From Gloeocapsa sp. UFS-A4-WI-NPMV-4B04 (GTDB taxonomy: Bacteria > Cyanobacteriota > Cyanobacteriia > Cyanobacteriales > Chroococcidiopsidaceae), in NCBI GenBank assembly GCA_019359535.1, contig JAHHHE010000037.1, positions 1 through 34,566 of the forward strand: 34,566 bases of DNA. Direction: 5' to 3'. The position numbers and the translations under genes are program-made. The notes under the pieces were generated by a model. That model saw only the letters and a list, made by a program, of their open reading frames with translations, did not search any database and was not told the origin of the DNA. Below are positions 18,128 to 25,496 of this stretch, piece by piece (the first letter of the stretch is position 1; every line of letters starts with the position of its first letter).

Positions 18128-19063
18128 TTAATATACTTGAGGAACAAAGAACTGCTCGTTGCGAGGGGCGCGAACGTAATCTTCAGCTAGGGGTCTGGAC
18201 GGTAGTTCTAGGGGAGGAGGTGTCATATCTTCGTAGGGAACTTTGCTCAGTAAATGATGAATACAGTTCAGTCGTGATCGCTTTTTATCATCCGCCTCGA
18301 TTGTAAACCAGGGAGCTTCTGGAATATTCGTGTGAGCAAACATCACATCTTTCGCTTTCGAGTATTCCACCCAACGGTTACGCGATTCTAAATCCATCGG
18401 ACTGAGTTTCCAACGCCTTGCTGGATCATGACTGCGTGAGCGAAAACGTTGCTCTTGCTCTTCATCGCTGACCGAGAACCAATATTTAATCAAAATAATC
18501 CCCGAACGAACCAGCATTCGTTCAAATTCAGGGCAGGATTGCATGAATTCTTGATACTCTGCTTCACTACAAAAGCCCATGATTCGTTCAACTCCGGCTC
18601 GGTTGTACCAACTGCGGTCAAACAGGACAATTTCACCTGCTGCCGGAAGATGTTGCACGTATCGCTGAAAATACCACTGAGTTTTCTCTCGATCCGATGG
18701 TGTTCCCAGAGCAACTATCTGGCAGCCGCGAGGATTAAGCGGTTCAGCAATACGTTTAATCACCCCTCCCTTGCCAGCTGCATCGCGTCCTTCAAAAATT
18801 ACGACAACTCGATAACCGACGTGCTTGAGCCAGTATTGCATTTTGACTAATTCAATCTGGAGTTGTCGCAGTTCAGTTTCATAAGTCTTGTTGGGAATTT
18901 TCTTGGCAAAAACTTCGGTGCTACCATCAAAAATTTTCTTTGATTTTTTTGATTTTTTCTTATCTTGTGTCTCTACCAGGCTCTCTACTAAATCTGTAGC
19001 TGGTTGAGCTAAACCATTATTTTGTAGTTCTTCTACCTTATTTTTATCAATTGACATATACAA
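18128..19063 (-). CDS. ppk2: Polyphosphate kinase 2 (PPK2)
   Basis: PPK2 enzymes transfer phosphate between polyphosphate and nucleoside diphosphates (or monophosphates) in the cytosol. This 311-residue protein has a lysine-rich unstructured head (about 1-55). The PPK2 core has Walker A E91-G-R-D-A-A-G-K-G-G100, Walker B LFDRSWYNRAGVE (147-159), the lid-like region RFRSRSHDPARRWKLSPMDL, and NRWVEYSKAKDVMFAHT. The head and ~300-residue length fit single-domain class I PPK2, which mainly phosphorylates nucleoside diphosphates, but subclass needs alignment. It stands alone. Its upstream region contains an inverted-repeat element. Confidence 0.93.
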   Translation of the reverse strand: MYMSIDKNKVEELQNNGLAQPATDLVESLVETQDKKKSKKSKKIFDGSTEVFAKKIPNKTYETELRQLQIELVKMQYWLKHVGYRVVVIFEGRDAAGKGGVIKRIAEPLNPRGCQIVALGTPSDREKTQWYFQRYVQHLPAAGEIVLFDRSWYNRAGVERIMGFCSEAEYQEFMQSCPEFERMLVRSGIILIKYWFSVSDEEQEQRFRSRSHDPARRWKLSPMDLESRNRWVEYSKAKDVMFAHTNIPEAPWFTIEADDKKRSRLNCIHHLLSKVPYEDMTPPPLELPSRPLAEDYVRAPRNEQFFVPQVY

Positions 19064-19226
19064 CTACTCTTTGCTATCTGATTGGGCTAGCTTGACCTTA
19101 CCTACAAACTGACGATTCAGTTTGTATAACATACGTCAGGTGTTTGACAGCCTTTATTTAAGTTATCCCATCTGGCTAATTTATTATTGTATAGAAAGTT
19201 TCTCTATAACTAGCTTATTCGGGATT

Positions 19227-19319
19227 TATTAACCCGGCAATATAAGTTGCAAAATTAAATCTAGTGCTTTCAAGGGTTCCAGCTTAAAAAATGCACTCTC
19301 AATTATTGCCGGATTAATA
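19227..19319. repeat. MITE-like inverted-repeat element
   Basis: A 16-bp arm at 19227-19242 (TATTAACCCGGCAATA) is repeated inverted at 19304-19319 with one mismatch, spanning 93 bp. The interior is also partly self-complementary (AGTGC near 19263 with GCACT near 19293). Both outer ends are TA. Size, ends and hairpin shape fit a non-autonomous miniature element, and the TA ends would fit an IS630/Tc1-type parent. It lies between ppk2 and a recombinase remnant. Confidence 0.5.
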
Positions 19320-19356
19320 TATAGAATTTCTTTGCTAGCTATGAGATTTCTACTAA

Positions 19357-19560
19357 TCCTCATCCTCACCGATCGCCTGCAAGTAAGCCTTAGCCGCCGC
19401 TTGCTTTAGCACTCCTTGCGTGTAACGTCCATAAACTTTATCGCTCTTTATACCCATTAACTCCTTGCCATATAACGGGTCTAGACCTTTACGAGTAATA
19501 CTCGTACCCAACTCATGTCGAAAGCGGTGTGGTCAATATCTTCTACAGAAGCGATCGTTT
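19357..19560 (-). pseudogene. Tyrosine-recombinase C-terminal remnant (copy B)
   Basis: Reading the minus strand gives TIASVEDID, a one-base deletion near 19532, then PHRFRHELGTSITRKGLDPL, YGKELMGIKSDKVYGRYTQG and an Ala-rich tail ending EDED-stop at about 19357. It carries box II (H-x-x-R) and the nucleophile-type tyrosine in YGRYTQ. Arm-binding and core N-terminal domains are absent. It sits just behind the intact recombinase ending at 19577, so a partial tandem duplication or a second element's scar is likely. It is clearly related to the 14330-14475 relic. Confidence 0.75.
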
Positions 19561-19576
19561 GTTAATTTCCAGTAGA

Positions 19577-20578
19577 CTAGCCGTTAATTTCATAAAAAGC
19601 TGCTTCTGCCGCAGCTTGATCAGCTGCCTTAGTATACCTACGAAAGCTTTGCACTGATTTATGACGAGTCAAAGTCATTACGTGGTAAGGGTTCATACCC
19701 TTAAGTACCAAATTAGTAGCGAAAGTGTGACGGAATTGATGCGCGTGCAAGTCTATCCCAGTCTGTTTCTCAATCAGTTCTACAACCTTACGGATGCCGT
19801 CATAGCTGAGTCGTTCGCCTTGATTACGGCGAGAGTGAGAAACAAAAAGCGGTGTACTAGGATGTAGTAGTATATCTCCCTTTAACTGTCTCCACTTTAG
19901 GTAAACATCCAAATCTGACTTACCTTTAGAAGTAAGAGGTACAGCTCCCTTGCTATCTGCTTTGGCAACTCGAATCACCAAGCGCTGCCCATCATAATCT
20001 TCTAAATTTAGGGCAGCAGCTTCGCTAGCACGTAAACCGTGAAGTAATACCGAAATCAGCGCCGCATTCCGCTCTGGCAAACTGCTATTGATTACTGCTT
20101 GGTAGATTGACATCAGTGCCTCATCAGTAAGGTTTTGAGCAGTGGGTTCCTTCAGCTTAGGTTTGTCAACTTCTGTCGTCGGGTCGTGATTAACATAGCG
20201 CGAACGAAACATCCAGCCGTAGAGATTTTTCAGGGTTCCTAAAGTCCGATAAACAGTTGCGTCTTTTAGTACCCGTTTACCGCTCTTAGGGTCAGAACGC
20301 ATTAAATACTCCTTGAACTGAGCCACCTGTCGCGGCGTTACCTCTATCCAACTAGTATTTGTCCAATCCAGGAATCTTTGTAGGTCTTGCTCATACGCCT
20401 TCTTAGTTTTCGCAGCGAGAGATCGCGCCATCAAAAACTCTTCCACCCTTAAAGAGCGCAAATCTTCTACAGTTGAACGCGGTCCAGATGTAGCTCTGTC
20501 GGTTGCTCCAGCAGAGGCAACAGTTGGTTGAACACGGACTGGGACAATTTGGATGTCAGGAATAGAACGTGAGGACAT
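19577..20578 (-). CDS. Tyrosine recombinase/integrase (XerC/D-like), intact
   Basis: This 333-residue site-specific recombinase breaks and rejoins DNA through a phosphotyrosine. It has an N-terminal SAM-like core-binding domain (about 40-130, EEFLMARSLAAKTKKAYEQD...). The catalytic domain has Arg I in HGLRASEAAAL, a beta-hairpin lysine in VAKADSKGAVPL, box II HAHQFRHTFATNL, a histidine in TLTRHKSVQSF and the nucleophile in RRYTKA. All catalytic residues are present. The ATG at 20578 follows a HIP1 octamer. It is divergent from the toxin-antitoxin operon (200 bp apart). It is the only one of the recombinases here that looks active. Confidence 0.92.
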   Translation of the reverse strand: MSSRSIPDIQIVPVRVQPTVASAGATDRATSGPRSTVEDLRSLRVEEFLMARSLAAKTKKAYEQDLQRFLDWTNTSWIEVTPRQVAQFKEYLMRSDPKSGKRVLKDATVYRTLGTLKNLYGWMFRSRYVNHDPTTEVDKPKLKEPTAQNLTDEALMSIYQAVINSSLPERNAALISVLLHGLRASEAAALNLEDYDGQRLVIRVAKADSKGAVPLTSKGKSDLDVYLKWRQLKGDILLHPSTPLFVSHSRRNQGERLSYDGIRKVVELIEKQTGIDLHAHQFRHTFATNLVLKGMNPYHVMTLTRHKSVQSFRRYTKAADQAAAEAAFYEING

Positions 20579-20730
20579 AGCGATCGCAGTTAACTCAATT
20601 TTGCCGATTGGAGCAGATTACTGACTAAGCATATATACTTAACTAATTTTTATATTCCAGATAATGACCCTTCTCTGGAATAAGACCATCATAAGACAAA
20701 CTAGAAAATATCAAAGAGTAGACTAGTAAA

Positions 20731-20748
20731 TCATACAATTTGGTATGA
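20731..20748. promoter_or_regulatory. Palindromic operator over an extended -10 of the toxin-antitoxin operon
   Basis: TCATAC (20731-20736) and GTATGA (20743-20748) form a perfect 6-bp inverted repeat with a 6-bp spacer. The right arm overlaps TGGTATGAT, an extended -10 at 20741-20749, about 28 bp before the antitoxin ATG. The -35 is weak. The position fits autorepression by the ribbon-helix-helix antitoxin. Confidence 0.5.
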
Positions 20749-20777
20749 TATAAATATCTTCTAAAATATGACTTATT

Positions 20778-21014
20778 ATGAGGCAAAAAATAGCTATTAC
20801 CCTACAAGAGGAATTAGTTGCATTCCTCGACTTACAAGCTAATGGCAACCGCAGTGAGTATTTGAATTCTTTATTGGCAAAGGAGCGTAAACGAACTATC
20901 GAAGCTGAATTAATTAGAGCACTTCAAGAAGACTGCTCAGACCCAGAATATTTAGCTGAAATTCAACTTTGGGATGCCGTTGTCGCAGATGGGCTAGACG
21001 ATGCCGAAGGGTAA
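20778..21014 (+). CDS. Antitoxin, ribbon-helix-helix (MazE-like position)
   Basis: This 78-residue protein has a ribbon-helix-helix-like N-terminus (IAITLQEELVAFLDLQANGN, then RSEYLNSLLAKE), expected to bind the operator as a dimer. An acidic C-terminal tail (CSDPEYLAEIQLWDAVVADG) would neutralise the toxin. The stop overlaps the toxin start by 14 bp, the usual translational coupling. There is no evident Shine-Dalgarno, and the leader is very short. Confidence 0.85.
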   Translation: MRQKIAITLQEELVAFLDLQANGNRSEYLNSLLAKERKRTIEAELIRALQEDCSDPEYLAEIQLWDAVVADGLDDAEG

Positions 21015-21357
21015 GCTCACGTATCGTCGGGGAGAAATCTATTGGGTGACGATGAACCCGACTGTAGGGGCAGAGGTACAAAAAACTCGCTCTTGTTTAG
21101 TTGTCCAAAATAATACGATGAACCAGTATGGAGAAGTCACGATTGTTTTACCATTTCGCCCTGGTAGCAAGCAGGCTCCTTATGCCGTGAATGTAAAAGC
21201 ATCTTTAGTTAATGGGCTAGATAAAGATCGATTTGTCGATGTTGGGCAAATCCGTGCAGTTAGCTATCAAAGGTTGCGTGATAAAGTTGGCACACTAGAA
21301 GATATTTATTGGCAACAGATTCAACAAGCCTTAAATATTGTCTTAGGATTTGATTAA
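21001..21357 (+). CDS. mazF: MazF/PemK-family endoribonuclease toxin
   Basis: This is a 118-residue mRNA interferase. Family signatures are the RRGEIYWVTMNPTVGAEVQK start with the basic/acidic active-site region, TRSCLVVQNN, the EVTIVLPF strand, and the DRFVDVGQIRAVSYQRL segment. The length is standard. The start lies inside the antitoxin gene, so expression depends on antitoxin translation. The cleavage sequence cannot be inferred. Confidence 0.93.
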   Translation: MPKGKLTYRRGEIYWVTMNPTVGAEVQKTRSCLVVQNNTMNQYGEVTIVLPFRPGSKQAPYAVNVKASLVNGLDKDRFVDVGQIRAVSYQRLRDKVGTLEDIYWQQIQQALNIVLGFD

Positions 21358-21362
21358 CTATT

Positions 21363-21926
21363 ATGGCGGGTAAGCAAATTCCAGAAAAGTGCAGGCTATG
21401 CGCCAAGCTCACCGCAGCCCAAGCTCTTCAACTTCACGGTATTGACGGAGATGGTTGCTGGGATTCAAGCGTTTGTCCCAGCAGGCGATCGCACGCTCGT
21501 CACCATGATCGCCGTAACTTTGCACGTAACCTCAAGCGTTGGCAAAAACAAGGACAGGTAGCGATCTCTCTAACTGACTTAGAAATAGCCCCAATCCAAG
21601 AGCCACCTATAAATTCAGAAGGTCGCAGTCGCATCCAGTTTGAAACTAATTTACCCAACTTTAATTATTCAGCTGTATTGCAAGTTTATCGGCGGTCGGT
21701 AGATGCCCCATTACACGCTGTTGGTGGCGAGATTTGGTATGGAACCCAGAAAACGGCGGACATTGCTCCTATCCACTGTACTAAGTTGACAGCTCGCCAG
21801 GTTGAAATCTATCTAGAGCGGTTACTTTATAAGCTTACTGAGGTCTACGGCATTCGTAAGTTTACTACAAAGGAGGAACTGCATCCGCAGTGCTGTCCTT
21901 TGTCTGGTTGCCAGGAACGAGAATAA
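21363..21926 (+). CDS. Cysteine-rich hypothetical protein of the toxin-antitoxin operon
   Basis: This 187-residue protein starts 5 bp after mazF and ends overlapping the next gene by one base (TAATG). It opens with a probable zinc site: CRLCAKLTAAQALQLHGIDG, then GCWDSSVCPSRRSHARHHDR (four cysteines plus histidines), and a strongly basic stretch to about residue 62. The second half (about 90-175) is a mixed alpha/beta domain (FNYSAVLQVYRRSVDAPLHA...). It closes with CCPLSGC. Proteins of this layout occur, to my recollection, on cyanobacterial plasmids without a known role. A DNA- or RNA-binding accessory function is a guess from the basic Cys/His head. Confidence 0.7.
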   Translation: MAGKQIPEKCRLCAKLTAAQALQLHGIDGDGCWDSSVCPSRRSHARHHDRRNFARNLKRWQKQGQVAISLTDLEIAPIQEPPINSEGRSRIQFETNLPNFNYSAVLQVYRRSVDAPLHAVGGEIWYGTQKTADIAPIHCTKLTARQVEIYLERLLYKLTEVYGIRKFTTKEELHPQCCPLSGCQERE

Positions 21927-22621
21927 TGTACCAGCAGCTTGAATTGCCACTGTGGGAAACTTTAAAGTCTGCTGCATCCGTTCCTGAAGATGCAGATTTG
22001 CTGGAAATTTGGTTTTCTCTGGATGCAACAATGGCTCCCCTAAATACTCAACAGCAGCTTCAGGTAGCCGGGGATGCTATTACTCAAATTGCTCAAATCG
22101 TCAGAGAGCGATCTCTTCTAACTTTAGAAGAAATTCAAAGTGCAATGCAGGAGAATGAACCAGTTGTGCCTGCTGACTTCTTTGATAAATTTGTTCGCCA
22201 GTCAATGCACGTAGACTTTGCTCAATTTGTCGAACCACCGCTTCCACTACAAAAGCAGGTATCTCAACGAAATCGGCAAGTTTTTCCCAACGATGGGCGT
22301 TCTGTAGTTGGTGTAGTTGATAAATTTGCTTTGCTAAAAGCGGTGGCACAACAGCCGGAATTGAGCGATGAGGCTGCTAAAGACAAAGCTTTGGCATCTG
22401 CCCACAATGAAAATATCTCTGCCTGGTCAGAGGCGATCGCTCATCAGATGCAGCACAGTGGTAGCAAGGCAGTTTCTCTACTACAGTTGCAACAAGCATT
22501 AGGAATGCCTTTGATTGAAATTTGGCTTGGTTTGCTGCTTGGAGAACAGGAGCAGTACCAGTGGGAGCTTGGAGAAGAGTTTTACAATCAGCCACAAGAT
22601 ATTTTGTTAATTGCTATATAA
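21926..22621 (+). CDS. Hypothetical protein, coupled to the cysteine-rich protein
   Basis: This 231-residue, acidic, Gln/Ala-rich and mainly helical protein has no signal peptide or membrane segment. ATG 21926 is chosen because it overlaps the previous stop (TAATG), an arrangement that implies coupled translation and a fixed ratio of the two proteins. Recognisable stretches are LEIWFSLDATMAPLNTQQQL near the start and LQQALGMPLIEIWLGLLLGE near the end. The second looks like an internal echo of the first (EIWFSL/EIWLGL), hinting at two related helical halves. No family was recognised. Confidence 0.7.
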   Translation: MYQQLELPLWETLKSAASVPEDADLLEIWFSLDATMAPLNTQQQLQVAGDAITQIAQIVRERSLLTLEEIQSAMQENEPVVPADFFDKFVRQSMHVDFAQFVEPPLPLQKQVSQRNRQVFPNDGRSVVGVVDKFALLKAVAQQPELSDEAAKDKALASAHNENISAWSEAIAHQMQHSGSKAVSLLQLQQALGMPLIEIWLGLLLGEQEQYQWELGEEFYNQPQDILLIAI

Positions 22622-22720
22622 ACGTTTCTGCCTTAATTTGAGCCGGAAATCCTGCCGGAAATATTCAACATTTTTCAATAACCGCGCAGTATTATGAATA
22701 GAGAACACAGACGAAGTATT

Positions 22721-23188
22721 ATGAACGACTGGAATTTGCCCTGGGAAGGCTCCTGCCGTTGCGGACAGATCCGGTTTCAAGTGAGTATCCCGCCTCTGCT
22801 TACAATGGCTTGCCACTGTATTGGTTGCCAACGAATGACCGCCAGCGCTTTTTCTTTAAGCGCCGCGATTCCCACTGAAGGATTCTCGGTAATCAAGGGT
22901 CAACCAGTCATTGGTGGCTTGCACGGCGCGACCCGCCATTACTTCTGCCCGTACTGTATGAGTTGGATGTTCACTCTACCCGAAGGAATAGACGAGTTTG
23001 TCAATCTTCGTCCGACAATGCTGGACGATACATCATGGTTTAACCCTTTTATCGAAACTTGGACGAGGGAAAAGCTGTCGTGGGCGACGACCTCTGCGGT
23101 TCATAGCTTTGAGACTCTGCCCAGTTATGAAGACTATGCAGGACTGATAGAAGAATACGCAAAGCTTGCGTCGAAACCTCTACGATGA
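22721..23188 (+). CDS. GFA/CENP-V-family zinc protein
   Basis: This 155-residue protein is of the glutathione-dependent formaldehyde-activating-enzyme-like family. Zinc ligands are in the family pattern: C-x-C in GSCRCGQIRF, ACHCIGCQRMTASAFSLS, and FCPYCMSWMF. It ends with a WTREKLSWATT segment and a short helical tail. ATG 22721 is preferred because the family starts a few residues before WEGSCRCG. ATG 22694 adds nine residues and follows the same AGTATTATGAA sequence, so either could be used. Most members have no proven enzymatic activity. It is 99 bp after the coupled pair and may not belong to that operon. Confidence 0.88.
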   Translation: MNDWNLPWEGSCRCGQIRFQVSIPPLLTMACHCIGCQRMTASAFSLSAAIPTEGFSVIKGQPVIGGLHGATRHYFCPYCMSWMFTLPEGIDEFVNLRPTMLDDTSWFNPFIETWTREKLSWATTSAVHSFETLPSYEDYAGLIEEYAKLASKPLR

Positions 23189-23278
23189 CTACAAATTGAA
23201 GGTTTTCCCAATCTTCGAGCTAGCAACAGATAGATAGCTTTATATACTAATTGATATTTTCTTCGACACAAAGTAAAC

Positions 23279-23294
23279 CCATAAAGGTTTATGG
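23279..23294. promoter_or_regulatory. Short palindrome downstream of the GFA-family gene
   Basis: CCATAAAGGTTTATGG can form a 6-bp stem with a 4-base loop, followed by ATTTTATT. It may be a weak terminator for the GFA-family gene or a binding site before the recombinase-like gene at 23400. Confidence 0.25.
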
Positions 23295-23399
23295 ATTTTA
23301 TTCAAGTGCTAGCCTTACCTACCAACGTTAGAATGCGTTATCTACTGCGCTAATAGTGAGGAATAATTAGGTGCAGTAACAAATTGCATCAGTCTTGAA

Positions 23400-24245
23400 A
23401 TGCCTAACTCTCTCCCGCCACGCAAAACACCTTTCTCTGACTACCGCGAACGGGAGTTCCTGTACCTGGAAGAACTTGATGCCATAATCGCTGCCACTCA
23501 AAATACTCGCTCTCCCATCCGTAACAGCGTGATCGCCCTCCTCTTGTTTTGCCAAGCCCTACAACCAGTCGAGTTATGTTGGCTACGTTGGTGTGACGTG
23601 GATTTTACCTCTAATACTTTAATGGTGCTTCGCAACCGTCAAAAAACAAGCCGTTCTCAACCCCAACTTGTACTTAGTCTGCAACAACTGTCCGCAGTTG
23701 AAATTGATTTCCTTCAAAAACTTGAAGCAGAGCGTACTACCGACTGGTTGTTCGCCTCGGAACGAAAACAACGTCTCAGTGAACGTTCTTTACGCCACAT
23801 AGTTCAACAAGCTGGTACGCTTGCTACTCTTCCTTTGACAGTACACCCCTATATGTTGCGGCGGAGTGGGCTATATTATCGTGCTGCCCTACTACTACAA
23901 CCACTCGGCTTGTCCCTGCGACAGTGCTGTTTGCTCTGGAACTGGCACAAAACAAGCACCTACTCTGCCCAACAAGAGCAAGAGTATTATGCTATAGAAC
24001 GCAAAACTGAAGAGGCTTTTTTGATAGCCTTGGAACAAATCAAAGCTTTTAGCGGCATAACAATTGAATTTAACGTTATTGATTACCTCTTGGGAGCTTT
24101 CATGTTGTTTCCGGGTCTTAAGGAAATTCCACAAAACTACTGGCTTGCTCCTCCCAACTGGCAGAAAAAGCTTGAGCAAACTTTGCCGAAAAGATTAACA
24201 GCAATCAAATCCAATCGCAAACACTACCGTAGTAACCGCTTTTGA
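23400..24245 (+). CDS. Tyrosine-recombinase homologue with altered catalytic residues
   Basis: This 281-residue protein follows the catalytic domain of cyanobacterial FimB/XerD-like recombinases. The Arg I helix region is SVIALLLFCQALQPVELCWL followed by RWCDVDF. A mid-hairpin follows, then box II VHPYMLRRSGLYYRA. The residues that do chemistry differ: the Arg of GLRxSEL is Gln (ALQPVEL), and the His of H-x-L-R is Tyr (PYMLRR). The histidine/tyrosine end segment (NWHKTSTYSAQQEQEYYAIE) is altered in spacing. The N-terminal core-binding domain is very short, and ~80 extra C-terminal residues follow. The frame is intact over 281 codons, so it may be a domesticated DNA-binding protein and not simple debris. 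Confidence 0.7.
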   Translation: MPNSLPPRKTPFSDYREREFLYLEELDAIIAATQNTRSPIRNSVIALLLFCQALQPVELCWLRWCDVDFTSNTLMVLRNRQKTSRSQPQLVLSLQQLSAVEIDFLQKLEAERTTDWLFASERKQRLSERSLRHIVQQAGTLATLPLTVHPYMLRRSGLYYRAALLLQPLGLSLRQCCLLWNWHKTSTYSAQQEQEYYAIERKTEEAFLIALEQIKAFSGITIEFNVIDYLLGAFMLFPGLKEIPQNYWLAPPNWQKKLEQTLPKRLTAIKSNRKHYRSNRF

Positions 24246-24378
24246 GTAAGTTAGTGCAAGAGCAAAACCGATGCCGTTACATACAAACTCCTGTTTCATA
24301 TCATGCCTGCTTATCGAGTGCGGTGGCTGCCCTAGTAAAATATTGGAGCTAACTAGATACTCTAATTTTCCGTCCATC

Positions 24379-25307
24379 TCATTCATCAAAAGGGATATGT
24401 AACAACTCCACTGCACGGCGCTTCGCTACTTCCCCACGTCTGTCATACTTAGCAGTCGTTATCGGACTGGCATGACCCGCTAATTGACAAACTGTGACTA
24501 AATCCACTCCTGCATCTAGTAAATTTGAAATAAACGTCCTACGGCAATCATGCGGCGAGAAAGAATTTACAACAGCTGACTGCGCCCGTTTTTGAAGAAT
24601 GTACAATACCGCCTGGTCAGTCAAGCGTCGCTGCATCACCCGATGACTTTTACTGATTGGATACAATAGCGGTCCCGCTTTCACTCCTCTGACTTTTAAC
24701 CAGGCATCCACTGCCCGAATTCCGCTACTGGGCAGATACACCGTTCGGTCTTTACCGCCCTTAGCACCACGCACGATTATTGCACCAGTATTAGAATCAA
24801 AGTCACTTAAATCCAAAGACACCACCTCAGAGCGCCTTAGTCCTGAACCTAAGAGGATCGCCAGCATTGCGGCATCTCTGCGACCAGCACTTGTCACATC
24901 TGCCTTGATCACCCGCATAATCGCGGCAATTTCTGTTTGGGAAAGAGAGCGCCCGCGCAAATCTTGGGAAACTCGGACACTTTCAATATCAACCGCGTCG
25001 GTGTAATCCATTGGCAACATCAATTTTAATTTTTTTGCCTCTTTTAACACTCTTCTAAGAGCGCAGAGCATTTGATTAACAGTTGAAGGAGCGAACTGCT
25101 CGATTAACACAGCCCGTACCGCAGCCGTGTGGTGATAACGTAATTTACTCCAATCCAAGGTAAGGCTATCACATCGTCCCTGCGTTAACAGATGAGCAAT
25201 TAGATCTAAGTTCCGCCGCATTGTTCTTTGGGATCTGGGGCGTAACTTGGACAAGTACACCGCAGCTGGATGTTGGGCAAGAGGTAGCGGAGTCGTAAGT
25301 TGCAGAC
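24379..25307 (-). pseudogene. Tyrosine recombinase, main part, split by IS insertion
   Basis: This is the larger part of a tyrosine recombinase. It contains the core-binding domain (LRPRSQRTMRRNLDLIAHLL...) and a full catalytic set: Arg I in GSGLRRSEVVSL, the lysine hairpin GAKGGKDRTVYLP, box II SPHDCRRTFISN, GHASPITT and the nucleophile AKYDRR. A GTG at 25260 could start a 293-residue product, but homologues carry the AQHPAAVYLSKL segment upstream, and that frame continues without a stop to the IS boundary at 25307/25308. Joined to 26669-26714 across the IS, it becomes a 324-residue protein starting MSDNLDPNSAQFSTD. Loss of 15-30 N-terminal residues might be tolerated if the GTG were used. 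Confidence 0.88.
25299..25307. repeat. Left target-site duplication of the IS4-family element
   Basis: GTTGCAGAC here and at 26660-26668 flanks the element directly. The match extends to AAGTTGCAGAC if the outermost IS bases are counted differently. Confidence 0.85.
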
Positions 25308-25461
25308 TTGAGGGGGCGACAACCAGAATGAAAGCAAGTTAGGCAAAGACTTTCCAGCCGCCGACCCCTTGAAAAAATGGAAAGAAAGAGGGTATTTATT
25401 GACAATAAACTATTTAGGGAGAAAATAGTAGCCGCACGAAAGCAGTTAATGGTAAAAAAGA

Positions 25462-25488
25462 ACGGTCTCGTAAATTGAACAAGACCGT
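25462..25488. promoter_or_regulatory. Stem-loop immediately upstream of the IS4 transposase
   Basis: ACGGTCT (25462-25468) pairs with AGACCGT (25482-25488). On the minus strand it is followed by a T-rich run and could terminate transcription leaving the IS towards the recombinase. On the plus strand it lies 8 bases before the ATG and may limit translation of read-through transcripts, a common IS self-control device. Confidence 0.45.
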
Positions 25489-25496
25489 AAAAAAAA

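Noticed and set aside
18449-18850. 133-residue plus-strand frame
   Set aside because: It lies wholly antisense to the well-supported PPK2 gene and has no recognisable domain.
19577-25307. Recombinases considered as a RIT (recombinase-in-trio) element
   Set aside because: RIT elements have three adjacent same-direction integrases with overlapping ends. Here they are separated by cargo genes and differ in orientation.
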